Positions 7,337 to 15,906 of a stretch of DNA of 24,282 nucleotides are shown in pieces. The stretch is from an uncultured Chlorobiota bacterium (GTDB taxonomy: Bacteria > Bacteroidota > Bacteroidia > Bacteroidales > JAADGE01). How positions within the stretch are numbered: position 1 is the first letter of the stretch; each line of letters starts with the position of its first letter. The DNA is taken from positions 1 to 24,282 of the forward strand of contig CAMZKQ010000209.1 in assembly GCA_947311265.1 (NCBI GenBank), read 5' to 3'. Below the pieces are notes generated by a model. The model saw nothing but the letters and a program-made list of their open reading frames with translations. It did no database searches and was not told the origin of the DNA. Both the position numbers and the translations under genes were made by a program.

Positions 7337-9315
7337 GGGGTTATATTTAAGTTGTCTGTATTAAAAAAGCCCATGGCTTTATCAAGCCTTTGGGCTTGGT
7401 GGGCAAGTTCGTTGGAGCTTTCTGAAATTTCTTCTGAAACTTCGGTATTTTGTTGGGTTACTTTTGTGAGTTCTTGTATGGCATTGTTTATTTGGCTTAT
7501 ACCAGAGTTTTGTTCGTTGCTGGCATTGCTAATTTGCTCTACTAGTTGTGCTGTTTTTTGTATTTGTGGCACAATTTCTAGTAGTAGGTTCGATGAGGTT
7601 TGCCCTGATATGAGGCTTTTTTTTACTACTTTTTTTATTAATGTTGCAGCGGTTTGGCTGATTTCTGCTAGTTTTCGTATTTCTTGTGCTACTATGGCAA
7701 ATCCTTTGCCGTTTTCGCCAGCGCGTGCGGCTTCAATGGCTGCATTTATGGCTAGTACGTCTGTTTTTTCGGCAATGCTGCTTATTGTTGTAATGGATTT
7801 TGAGATTTCGTTTAATGAGTCCATTGTTGCTTGGAAAGATTTTTGCCCAATTTGTATCCCAACTGCCGAGCGGGAGGCAATTTTTTTTGCAATTTCGGAG
7901 TTTTCTGCATTTTGGTTAATGGTGGCGGACATTTGTTCCATTGATGCTGATATTTCTTCGGAGGCAGCGGCTTGTTCGTTGGCGCCTGATGATATTCTTG
8001 AAATGGCATTGCTTAGTTCTAAACTGCTAGTAAGTAGATGGCTGGACACTTGGTTTGTTTCACTTATAACGCTATGTAGCTGGGTTTTCATTTTGGCAAG
8101 TGCTATTTCTAGTGGCGATTGGCTGGTTGTTTTGCTTGCAGTGGTTTGTAGGTTGCCATTAGCAACATCTTGGGCATATTCTACTCCTTTTTTTAGAGCG
8201 TCTAGCATACTAGTCAGGGAGTTGGCTAATGTACCTATTTCGTCTTGTTGTTTTATGTTTAGTTCAATGTCAAAATTTCCTATGGCTATGTTATCTGCGA
8301 AAGCAACGTTTTTTTTTAGCGGGGTTAATATTGCTTTTTTTAGGATAATTATTATAAGAGCAATTATAATTAGTATGGCTATGCTTACGAATACTGGTAT
8401 TTTTTGTATTATGCTTCCTTTCATTTTCTGCATGGCAGAGCTGTCGAAGCGATAGGCGATTACGCCTATTTCTTGTCCCGAAAAATCGGTAAGGCGACTA
8501 ATGGCATATACATATTGTTCTCTTGAAATCAGTAGGCTGTCTTGTAAGAATTTGTCAATCTCTTGGCTTGTAATTTCACCTTTTTTAAAGTTGTTGGTGG
8601 AGGTGGAAAATATGTATTTTTGGTTACTTTTATTGCTAATTTTGTCATAGGTGTAGCTACTGTCTGAAAGTGATGAGGTTTCTTTTTTTAGGAATATGGC
8701 ATACTCTCCGAGTTGGCTTGTTTTTAACTTGTCCAAAAGATCTTTTATTGGGAAGAAACTCTCAACAGAGCCAACTACATTACCTGTACTGTCTTTTATA
8801 GGTACAAGCCCCCTAATTACGGTGCCAGCTCTTCCTACCTCCATGCCTACAGTTGCTTTTTTTGTTAGGAATACTTTTTTTACCGAGTATCTAAATTCGG
8901 ACAAATCGTCGCCTCTTTTATCTGTCCAGCAGCGGATAAATGAGCGTGCAGGGGGCAAGTGGTAATGTACCCTAATGGGCTGCCCTGTATTTTCTTGTAG
9001 GCTGTTGTTTATTTTAACAAAGTTTTTTTCTATAATTGCCGATGATTGGGCAATATCGTTGGTTCTCTCAAATGTGTCGTATGCCTCAATTACAAAGGGG
9101 TAAGAGGCACAATAAGAGGCTATAGAAAGGGCTTTTTTCTCTATTCTTTTCAGGTCGGTTTGGTAGTTCTTCATGTGCTCGTTCATGTGCGAAGTTATGA
9201 TTTTTTTGTTGGCATTATTGAGCATTCTTATTACATTTGCTGGCAAAAGAATAAGTGTAAGAAGGACTATACTTATGATTGGTATTGCTATTTTTAGGCT
9301 TATTTTTTTTTTCAT
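7333..9315 (-). CDS. Methyl-accepting chemotaxis protein with dCache_3-like sensor
   Basis: This 660-aa transmembrane chemoreceptor has TM1 at about 9-31, a periplasmic sensor at about 32-304, TM2 at about 305-327, one or two HAMP-like segments (about 330-430) and an MCP signalling coiled coil (about 440-650). The sensor contains YHLPPARSFIRCW (118-130), GDDL (135-138) and EVGRAGTVIRGLVPI (159-173). This fits the dCache_3 family, whose ligand is unknown in most cases. The hairpin tip EKTDVLAINAAIEAARAGENGKGFA is well conserved, so binding to CheA and CheW is expected. No CheR/CheB-tethering pentapeptide is visible at the C terminus. It starts 33 bp after chemoreceptor 2 and overlaps the MazG-like gene by 4 bp. 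No che genes lie in the window. Confidence 0.93.
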   Translation of the reverse strand: MKKKISLKIAIPIISIVLLTLILLPANVIRMLNNANKKIITSHMNEHMKNYQTDLKRIEKKALSIASYCASYPFVIEAYDTFERTNDIAQSSAIIEKNFVKINNSLQENTGQPIRVHYHLPPARSFIRCWTDKRGDDLSEFRYSVKKVFLTKKATVGMEVGRAGTVIRGLVPIKDSTGNVVGSVESFFPIKDLLDKLKTSQLGEYAIFLKKETSSLSDSSYTYDKISNKSNQKYIFSTSTNNFKKGEITSQEIDKFLQDSLLISREQYVYAISRLTDFSGQEIGVIAYRFDSSAMQKMKGSIIQKIPVFVSIAILIIIALIIIILKKAILTPLKKNVAFADNIAIGNFDIELNIKQQDEIGTLANSLTSMLDALKKGVEYAQDVANGNLQTTASKTTSQSPLEIALAKMKTQLHSVISETNQVSSHLLTSSLELSNAISRISSGANEQAAASEEISASMEQMSATINQNAENSEIAKKIASRSAVGIQIGQKSFQATMDSLNEISKSITTISSIAEKTDVLAINAAIEAARAGENGKGFAIVAQEIRKLAEISQTAATLIKKVVKKSLISGQTSSNLLLEIVPQIQKTAQLVEQISNASNEQNSGISQINNAIQELTKVTQQNTEVSEEISESSNELAHQAQRLDKAMGFFNTDNLNITP

Positions 9316-9348
9316 CTTTATAGACTTATTGGTTATGCTTTTTAAAAT

Positions 9349-11514
9349 TTAAAAACTCTCGAAATCGTCGTCGCTAAGTTTATTATTGGGTTCTGTTAAT
9401 ATGATATTAACCCCTTTTGGGGGAGTTTGTTTTTCTTTTTGTATTGGGGTTTCATCTTCCAAAGTTTCAGTGCCTATCTTTACATTAAAAAAAGTAACAG
9501 ATTTGGCTAAGGTTTCTACTTGCTTTTCCATTGACTTATTGCCTTGGCTGATTACTGTGGCAGCTGTGGTGTTTTCTTGTATAATTTTGCTGAGTTCTTG
9601 TACGGCATTATTTATTTGCATTACCCCTGCATTTTGTTCTTTGCTTGCATTATTTATGGCTTGTACAAGGCGTGCCGTTTTTTCTATTTCGGGGACAATA
9701 AATTCGAGCATTGCCGTACTTTCTCTGCCAGAAGTAAGGCTTGTATCTACTACTTTGTTAATTTCGCTGGAGGCCAGTTTGCTATTTTCGGCTAATTTCC
9801 TAATTTCTTGTGCCACAATAGCAAAGCCTTTGCCTTCTTCGCCAGCACGGGCAGCTTCTATGGCTGCATTTACGGCTAAAATATCTGTTTTTTCTGCAAT
9901 TTTTCCTATTATTGAAATTTTCTCTGCAATTTCCTGCATGGCTTGCATGGTTAGCTTAAAGGATTCTTTACTTTCTTTAACCCCTTTTGCAGCATTTACT
10001 GCAATTGCATCTGCTTCTTGTGCGTTTTCTGCGGTTTGGTTTATTATGGCTACCATTTCTTCCATAGAGGTCGATACTTCTTCGGCAGAACTTGCTTGTA
10101 CATTTGCCCCAGAGGTAAGCATATTGGCTACATTTTTTACCGAAGAGTTAGTGCCAATTATATTTGTAGTGCTTATTTGTATGTCCTTAATAATTTTATT
10201 GAGTGCTTGTAGCATGGTAGTTAAGCTGTTGTAAAGTGCATTATCCTCTTTATTGGATTTTGCAAGGGTAGTTCTAGCTAGCTGGTTGGCTTGCTCTAAG
10301 TCCCCTTCGGAAATCATTCTGATAATTGCCACAAGGGATTTGTAGTTGCCCAGTAGGTGGCGTAAGGAGCTGCCTATTCTGCCTATTTCGTTATCCTTAT
10401 CGTAATCTAGCTTATAATCTAATTGCCCTTCGGATATTTTTTTACTAAACAGGCTTAATTTTTTTAGGTTCTTAAATAGCAGGTTTAAAACCAAACCATT
10501 AATGATTAATAGAAGTGCAGTAATTATGAATCCTCCTACGAGAATAGCCATAAAAAGGTGGCTTATTGCCCTATCAAATTCTGTTTTTTCGATATTGAAA
10601 ACAATGTAGGATTTTATGGTTTTATTATATTTATAAAACTGTATTATTTTAGTTTCATTTTTATCTGTAAATTCTTGTCGCCCTTCTTTTTTTGTGGCTT
10701 CTTTTATTAGTTTAAAGAATATTTGGTCTTTTACGTTTTTAATTTTGAATGATTTTTTGCTATGGATAAGGACTGTGCCTGCCTCTTCAATTAAAAAGTT
10801 AGAGCTTGTGCTAAAATTTTGTTTATTAGAGAAAAATTGGTTTAACTCATCTAATTTTTTTGCCTTTACCCCAACATATAATATGCCTTTAACTTCGCCA
10901 TCAATAAAAATGGGCTCATAGGCGGTTAAATACCAGTCGTTTACCACAAATGCTCTGCCGTAGTAAGTTTTTCCGCTAAGGCAAGTTTGTATAACGGGCG
11001 ACTCCATAGGTATATAAGTGCCTACGGCACGTTTGCCGTTTAGCTTCATTACATTGGTAGAAATTCGCAAGAAACCAGCATCAATTTTCTGGAAAATAGT
11101 AACCGTTTCTACAGTAAGGTCTTTAATCCTATCGACCATTGTAAAGCTATTATGAATAGGCTCTCCTGCAATAGACCAGTGGTTTAAAGTTACAGTATGT
11201 TTCTTTTTTGTAATTTGATTGGTGGCTTCTAATTCCACTTTTATATCAGGGTTTTCGGTAACCGTGTTGCCGTTGGCATAGAAAATATGATGCCCAATTA
11301 TCATTGCCGAATTTACGTTTTTTTGGTTGCCCGCTATCTGTATATCAACAAATTTGCTCAAATCTCCCACTTGGTTGGTAAACCAGTAATTTTGAGTGTT
11401 GGTAATTTCTTTTTTTTGTATCTGATAAAAATAAGCAGCAAAACCTAAAAAGAACATAAGTGTAACAAGTGCAATTAGACCTTGTATTTTTATTTTAAGG
11501 GATATGCTTTTCAT
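9349..11514 (-). CDS. Methyl-accepting chemotaxis protein with Cache_3-Cache_2-type sensor
   Basis: This 721-aa transmembrane chemoreceptor has TM1 at about 11-30, an extracytoplasmic sensor at about 31-317, TM2 at about 319-347, HAMP and linker segments to about 440, and a signalling domain at about 450-675. The sensor includes GTYIPMESPVIQTCLSGKTYYGRAFVV and YEPIFIDGEVKGILYVGVK (165-217), the pattern of Cache_3-Cache_2 fusions that bind small organic ligands. The tip EKTDILAVNAAIEAARAGEEGKGFA is conserved. After the coiled coil comes a polar, proline-containing tail of about 40 residues ending DFESF (717-721). This resembles the CheR/CheB-binding pentapeptide (NWETF in E. coli receptors). 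It is the middle gene of the receptor trio, 42 bp after chemoreceptor 1. Confidence 0.93.
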   Translation of the reverse strand: MKSISLKIKIQGLIALVTLMFFLGFAAYFYQIQKKEITNTQNYWFTNQVGDLSKFVDIQIAGNQKNVNSAMIIGHHIFYANGNTVTENPDIKVELEATNQITKKKHTVTLNHWSIAGEPIHNSFTMVDRIKDLTVETVTIFQKIDAGFLRISTNVMKLNGKRAVGTYIPMESPVIQTCLSGKTYYGRAFVVNDWYLTAYEPIFIDGEVKGILYVGVKAKKLDELNQFFSNKQNFSTSSNFLIEEAGTVLIHSKKSFKIKNVKDQIFFKLIKEATKKEGRQEFTDKNETKIIQFYKYNKTIKSYIVFNIEKTEFDRAISHLFMAILVGGFIITALLLIINGLVLNLLFKNLKKLSLFSKKISEGQLDYKLDYDKDNEIGRIGSSLRHLLGNYKSLVAIIRMISEGDLEQANQLARTTLAKSNKEDNALYNSLTTMLQALNKIIKDIQISTTNIIGTNSSVKNVANMLTSGANVQASSAEEVSTSMEEMVAIINQTAENAQEADAIAVNAAKGVKESKESFKLTMQAMQEIAEKISIIGKIAEKTDILAVNAAIEAARAGEEGKGFAIVAQEIRKLAENSKLASSEINKVVDTSLTSGRESTAMLEFIVPEIEKTARLVQAINNASKEQNAGVMQINNAVQELSKIIQENTTAATVISQGNKSMEKQVETLAKSVTFFNVKIGTETLEDETPIQKEKQTPPKGVNIILTEPNNKLSDDDFESF

Positions 11515-11556
11515 GGTATTAAATATTTAAGCGAGTACAACGTTTAATTGTTTTTT

Positions 11557-12672
11557 TTAGTTACTTGTGGTAAAAAAAGCAAAGGTTTGAGTTAGTTTTT
11601 TAGCTAACTGGTTAATTTTTTTAGAGTTTTCTTCAAGTTTTGAAGAGTCTTCGGTATTTTCATAAATAATATCAGTAAGTTCTTGCAGGGCGTTATTAAT
11701 TTCGGTAGCCCCTAAATTTTGCTCCTTACTGGCTTTGTTTATAAGCTGAACTAAGTTTACATTTTGTTTCAGGTTAGGTTTTATTTCAGCAAGCACCTGC
11801 ATTGCTTTGTCTGCGGCAGAAAAACTATCTGATGCTAACAGGTTAATTTCCTGTGCTGCAAGTCGGCTATTTTCTGCCAGCTTCCTAATTTCGTTAGCAA
11901 CCACAGCAAAGCCTTGCCCTTGCTTGCCTGCTCGTGAGGCCTCGATAGCAGCATTTATCGCCAAGAGGTCTGTTTTCTGAGCAATTTGCTCTACAAGTTG
12001 TATTTTTTTAGTAATCTCTTCTACCTTTTGGAAGGCGATTGCAAATACCGTATTGTTCTCCTGCATCTGGCTAGCTACTTTTTTTGCAATTTCTTCTGCC
12101 AAAGCTGCATTTTTATAATTATCATTGATGGTTTCAATGATTTCGTTTATTGCCATACTAATCCCCTCGGCTACTGCGACTTGTGCATTTGAGCCAAGCA
12201 TTATTTTTATAGAGTTTTCTGAAAAATGGGTACTACTGCTCTCTAATTTACTAACCACCTCACGGGTATCATTTACCACATTACTAAGGTTAGCCTGCAT
12301 TTTATTTAGCGATTCTGTCAAAAGGTTTTCAAACTTAGTGGTGTCTTTTATACTTAGGGTTAAATCGCCAGTTGCAATTTTTTCGGCATATTTTACCCCA
12401 GCAGCTAATGCTGTAATATTCTTATTTAATTTCTGGATTTTTTCCTTCTTAGCTTGTGCTTCTTTTCCCACAAGGAAAGCTACAAACCCAATAATAATGG
12501 GAGCAAGGTCAATAATATAGTGCAAGGGGTTAATACTGTGTAGTTTCAAGATACTTGCGAGCGATAAAGCTAATTGGTGTATTAAAGCGTCCACAACAAA
12601 TGCAATAATAGGGAAAACAAGCCCGAAAGCAATACCTAGTGGCGTATATTTTAGTTTGCTATTTAATTGCAT
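11557..12672 (-). CDS. Methyl-accepting chemotaxis protein lacking a ligand-binding domain
   Basis: This 371-aa chemoreceptor has two close membrane segments (about 11-43 and 50-69) separated by only a few residues, so there is no periplasmic sensor. The NPLHYIIDLAPIIIGFVA segment resembles the N-terminal membrane anchors of some sensor kinases. A HAMP-like stretch (about 85-135) leads into a shortened signalling coiled coil with tip QKTDLLAINAAIEASRAGKQGQGFA. Lys250 stands where most receptors have Glu, but the Asn, Glu and Arg contact residues for CheA/CheW remain. It may sense membrane, redox or cytoplasmic state, or act through neighbouring receptors; this is inference. It is the first gene of the six-gene minus-strand run. 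Confidence 0.9.
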   Translation of the reverse strand: MQLNSKLKYTPLGIAFGLVFPIIAFVVDALIHQLALSLASILKLHSINPLHYIIDLAPIIIGFVAFLVGKEAQAKKEKIQKLNKNITALAAGVKYAEKIATGDLTLSIKDTTKFENLLTESLNKMQANLSNVVNDTREVVSKLESSSTHFSENSIKIMLGSNAQVAVAEGISMAINEIIETINDNYKNAALAEEIAKKVASQMQENNTVFAIAFQKVEEITKKIQLVEQIAQKTDLLAINAAIEASRAGKQGQGFAVVANEIRKLAENSRLAAQEINLLASDSFSAADKAMQVLAEIKPNLKQNVNLVQLINKASKEQNLGATEINNALQELTDIIYENTEDSSKLEENSKKINQLAKKLTQTFAFFTTSN

Positions 12673-12817
12673 GCTTTTATAATGGGTTTTAATTTTAGTT
12701 TACCTTATAGTTGCCTGATAGCTGCGGTAATTCATTGCTATTGCTCTTTTTTCATTTGCACCGTTACAGTATTTTGTAGTCCTTTTTCTTGATACAAAAA
12801 ATGGCGTATACTAAACT

Positions 12818-12825
12818 CAAAAGTA
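12818..12825 (-). promoter_or_regulatory. Possible -7 element of the chemoreceptor operon
   Basis: TACTTTTG on the minus strand matches TAnnTTTG and is the same octamer as in the feoAB promoter. It lies about 145 bp before the first chemoreceptor gene. No TTG is found at the expected -33 distance, so the call is weak. Confidence 0.35.
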
Positions 12826-12912
12826 GATAAAATTTCATAAAAAAAAGCTAAAAAGTATAATTATTATTACTTGTAGTCAATTTTGCCCATACTTCTTTAA
12901 TTTAAAGATTTT

Positions 12913-12941
12913 CTTGCTATTTTTACAAAAAATTAGTTTTG
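12913..12941 (+). promoter_or_regulatory. Predicted promoter of the butyrate kinase fusion gene
   Basis: TAGTTTTG (12934-12941) matches TAnnTTTG, with CTTG (12913-12916) 17 nt upstream as -33 element. Transcription would start about 12-15 nt before the ATG at 12961, giving a very short leader with no Shine-Dalgarno sequence. The 288-bp divergent region 12673-12960 shows no other feature. Confidence 0.5.
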
Positions 12942-12960
12942 CCTAATCTCTATTTTTCGT

Positions 12961-14931
12961 ATGAAAAAGTTTAAAATTTTAACTATAAATCCGGGTTCAA
13001 CCTCTACTAAAATTGGTGTTTTTGAGAACGAAAACTGCTTATTAGAGCTAAACCTAGCCCATAGCTCAAAAGCAATTGCCCATTTTGTAAATGTGTGGGA
13101 GCAGTACGATTTTCGTAAAAAAGAAGTCCTTTCAGCAGTGCTGAAAAATAATTTTTCGATAAGCGATTTTGATGCTGTTGTAGGGCGAGGTGGCTTAATA
13201 AAACCTATCCCAAGTGGCGTTTATTTTGTAGATCAAGGCATGATTAAAGATGCTAGAAATGGCATACAGGGGCAACATGCCTCTAACCTTGGCTGCGTAA
13301 TTGCATACAGTATTGCATGGGAATTTGGTATGCCTGCTTTTATTGTTGATCCGCCTTCGGTAAACGATTTGGAAGCAGAGGCTAAACTATCAGGACATAA
13401 AGATTTCGAGCGAAAATCCTTATTTCATGCACTAAATATTTTTGCAACTGGGCGAAAATATGCAAAAGTAGCAAAAAAAGAGTTTGGGAAATTAAACCTT
13501 ATTGTAGCACACATGGGGGGCGGGATTACAGTTGCTGCCCTAAAAAACGGGAAAGTAATAAATGTAAATAATGGGCTTTACGAAGGCCCTTTTACCCCCG
13601 AACGAACAGGTAGTTTACCCGCCTATCAATTGGTAGATGTCTGTTTGTCAGGCAAATACACTGCCTTAGAACTGAAAAAAATGATAACCGGTAAAGGCGG
13701 GTTAAGTTCTTATTTTAATACCAACAAGGCAAAAGATATTGAGGCACTTGCCGCAAGTGGTTCGCAGCAGCACAAATTAGTCTACCAAGCAATGGCTTAC
13801 CAAATTGCCGAAGAAATAGGTAAGAGGGCTACCAACCTTAGCGGGAAAGTAGATGCTATAATACTCACGGGCGGTATTGCCTACTCAAAATTAATGACAA
13901 AAATGATAAGCCAGCGGGTTAATTTTATTGCCCCTATCTCCATTTTTCCGGGGGAGGAAGAGCTTGCCGCACTTGCCGCAGGTGGCTTACGTGTTTTAAG
14001 AGGCGAAGAAAACCCAAAACATTATACTAAAACAGTAAAAAAAGTAGGCGTAATTTATTGGGATAATATTGAAGTCTATACCGATGCTATCGACATTATT
14101 GAAGAGCAATTTCGCCACTCTGGTTATACTTTTAGAAAAGATAAAAATAATTTAAAAATTGTTTACGTCAATTGCAAAAGTGAGGAAGATAACCTTTTAA
14201 AAGGCTTAAAGAAATTTAAAAAAGAGAAAGTCGATTTGATTTTTGCCATTGGCTCGCCAGTAAGTATGCGTATTGGGCAGTACATGAAAGAGGACTCTAC
14301 GCCTGTTATCTTTACAGGGATTTATAGCCCTGCAATAATCAGCGAATTTTACAAAGAACACAATTGTAACTACCATGCAGCCTGCTATGCCATTGCCCTA
14401 AACGAGGTGCTGGACGAAACTATTTTTAAAATAGACCCCCACCTAAAAACAATAGGTCTGATTTACAGGCGGGGTGAGTTACAATCTGAAATCCAATACG
14501 ATGAGTTAAAAATACTGGGAAAGAAAAAAAATATTGAAATTTTAACCTTTGAGGTCGATTCAGCCGCCGATTTTGCTAATGCAAAGGTATATTTTCTTGA
14601 AAATAAAGCACAATGGATATTCCTCGGAACGAGCATGGCAGTGGCTGGTGCATCGGCAAAAGAATTGTCTATTTTTACCACTACTTTTCCTACAGTTTGC
14701 CTGCTGGAAGATACAATTTCAGAAGGCGGATTAATCGCTTACGTTATCCCATGGAAAAATATTTGCCAAGATGCTACCCAACTTGCCGTACAATTATTTA
14801 ACAAGCAAAAAAACAACCAAAATGTAATTGTACCACACAAAAAGCAAATTATAATAAATAAAAATACAGCAAAAAAAATAGGTCTGCTAGATAAAATAAA
14901 TCTTTTTAAGACTGCTCACTTTCTAAAATAG
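12961..14931 (+). CDS. Butyrate kinase fused to an ABC-type substrate-binding-protein domain
   Basis: Residues 1-350 are a complete butyrate kinase of the acetokinase (ASKHA) family, which interconverts butyryl phosphate + ADP and butyrate + ATP. Visible motifs are the phosphate loop NPGSTSTK (10-17), GRGG (75-78), DPPSV (130-134), RKSLFHALN (151-159), AHMGGGITVAA (183-193) and LTGGIAYS (302-309). The family's usual length is about 355 aa. From about 361 to 656 an extra module begins KKVGVIYWDN and contains DLIFAIGSPVSMRIGQY, TPVIFTGIYSPA and KTIGLIYRRGELQS. This is the two-lobed pattern of ABC_sub_bind (PF04392) proteins, normally lipoproteins for aromatic or amino-acid-like ligands. There is no signal peptide or membrane segment, so the whole protein should be cytoplasmic. 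The binding module may sense a small carboxylate or amino acid and control the kinase; that is inference. The frame is continuous, with no internal stop. Confidence 0.9.
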   Translation: MKKFKILTINPGSTSTKIGVFENENCLLELNLAHSSKAIAHFVNVWEQYDFRKKEVLSAVLKNNFSISDFDAVVGRGGLIKPIPSGVYFVDQGMIKDARNGIQGQHASNLGCVIAYSIAWEFGMPAFIVDPPSVNDLEAEAKLSGHKDFERKSLFHALNIFATGRKYAKVAKKEFGKLNLIVAHMGGGITVAALKNGKVINVNNGLYEGPFTPERTGSLPAYQLVDVCLSGKYTALELKKMITGKGGLSSYFNTNKAKDIEALAASGSQQHKLVYQAMAYQIAEEIGKRATNLSGKVDAIILTGGIAYSKLMTKMISQRVNFIAPISIFPGEEELAALAAGGLRVLRGEENPKHYTKTVKKVGVIYWDNIEVYTDAIDIIEEQFRHSGYTFRKDKNNLKIVYVNCKSEEDNLLKGLKKFKKEKVDLIFAIGSPVSMRIGQYMKEDSTPVIFTGIYSPAIISEFYKEHNCNYHAACYAIALNEVLDETIFKIDPHLKTIGLIYRRGELQSEIQYDELKILGKKKNIEILTFEVDSAADFANAKVYFLENKAQWIFLGTSMAVAGASAKELSIFTTTFPTVCLLEDTISEGGLIAYVIPWKNICQDATQLAVQLFNKQKNNQNVIVPHKKQIIINKNTAKKIGLLDKINLFKTAHFLK

Positions 14932-15788
14932 CGTTTGTAGCGGGCTATCATACTTTCGTTGCCCAAAATGCCGCCTTGGTGAATGTACATTACCGGGCAA
15001 TTGGCTTGTGCTATTACTTTTTCCAAAAGTAAAAATGCTTTGGGGTCGTACAGTAACTCAAACTCAATTTTTGTAGATTGGCAAACCTGCTGCCAACGCT
15101 CATACAGTTCAGGATATAATTTGCCAAAGGCATATTTTTTTTCGGTATCAATAATGCTTGGGTAAAATGCTGTGTTTTTTTCTAATACTGAAAACTGCTT
15201 TCGCAGATAGGCCGAATTGCCAACTACTGGAGTTGTAATTACTTCAAAATTAGAGTGCTTACTTAGAAAAAGAGCAGTTGTACCGGTGCCAGATGGCAAG
15301 AAAATTTTAAGTTCTGCAATTAAATTTTCACTAGCATAGGTAGCTATCTCTTCCGCCAAAAGGCGGATACCAAACTCTGCCTCTGGCTGTGCACCACCCT
15401 GTGGCACAAAAAAAGAATGCTCGTTTTTGGGCAACTGCTCAAAGTCTTGGATTTCAGTATATTGCATTCCTAATTCAATAGCTGTTTTGAAATTGCCTGT
15501 TGGTTGGGCTTTTAAAAATTTTGGCAAGGGCTTTATAAAATAGTCAAATTTTATTTTTTTGATATTTGCAAAAGCAGCCAAGGAAAGCATGGCATTGGAC
15601 TGGTTGCCCCCAAATGAGTGGATTGAATTATAATTTGTAAAGTCGAAGTTGAAAAGCTGCCAAAATTTGCGTGCTTTATTTCCACTAAAATAGGGGTGGA
15701 TAAAATCATCTCGTTTTACCAAAAATGATTTTCCTGCAAATGAGGCAGACTGTACAGGTGTTGGGGATTTTAATGTATCCAAAATCAT
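14916..15788 (-). CDS. PLP-dependent ACC deaminase / D-cysteine desulfhydrase-like protein
   Basis: This 290-aa fold-type II PLP enzyme carries the PLP lysine Lys38 in YFSGNKARKF, the cofactor-facing stretch HSFGGNQSNAMLSLAA (57-72), the phosphate-binding loop SGTGTT (166-171) and a closing HQGGILGNESM (270-280). It is of the size usual for the short Bacteroidota versions. Family members break down 1-aminocyclopropane-1-carboxylate or D-cysteine to a keto acid and ammonia. Sequence alone does not separate these activities; D-cysteine desulfhydrase-like is the safer name. The 3' end overlaps the end of the convergent butyrate kinase gene by 16 bp. It begins 33 bp past the ftsZ terminator, with no obvious promoter of its own. 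Confidence 0.85.
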   Translation of the reverse strand: MILDTLKSPTPVQSASFAGKSFLVKRDDFIHPYFSGNKARKFWQLFNFDFTNYNSIHSFGGNQSNAMLSLAAFANIKKIKFDYFIKPLPKFLKAQPTGNFKTAIELGMQYTEIQDFEQLPKNEHSFFVPQGGAQPEAEFGIRLLAEEIATYASENLIAELKIFLPSGTGTTALFLSKHSNFEVITTPVVGNSAYLRKQFSVLEKNTAFYPSIIDTEKKYAFGKLYPELYERWQQVCQSTKIEFELLYDPKAFLLLEKVIAQANCPVMYIHQGGILGNESMIARYKRYFRK

Positions 15789-15810
15789 AAACGGTTGGTA
15801 ATTAGATTTT

Positions 15811-15842
15811 TTTATTGAAAAAGGGAGGCCAAAAGCCTCCCT
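15811..15842 (-). terminator. Intrinsic terminator of the dcw/ftsZ transcript
   Basis: On the minus strand AGGGAGGC (15842-15835) pairs with GCCTCCCT (15829-15822) around a 5-nt loop and is followed by TTTT and a short AT-rich run. It lies 64 bp after the ftsZ stop codon. The plus-strand side has no T-run. Confidence 0.85.
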
Positions 15843-15906
15843 AAAGATGAATATTGAACTTATACCCCCGGTTCAGTATTCAGTTAAAGTAATACTAAAA
15901 CAAAAA

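Noticed and set aside
7352..8455. Long plus-strand open frame (367 codons) opposite a chemoreceptor gene
   Set aside because: It lies entirely antisense to the clear chemoreceptor at 7333-9315. Its Ser/Ala/Cys/Phe-rich product is what antisense reading of that helical coding sequence gives. The same holds for 9386-10234.
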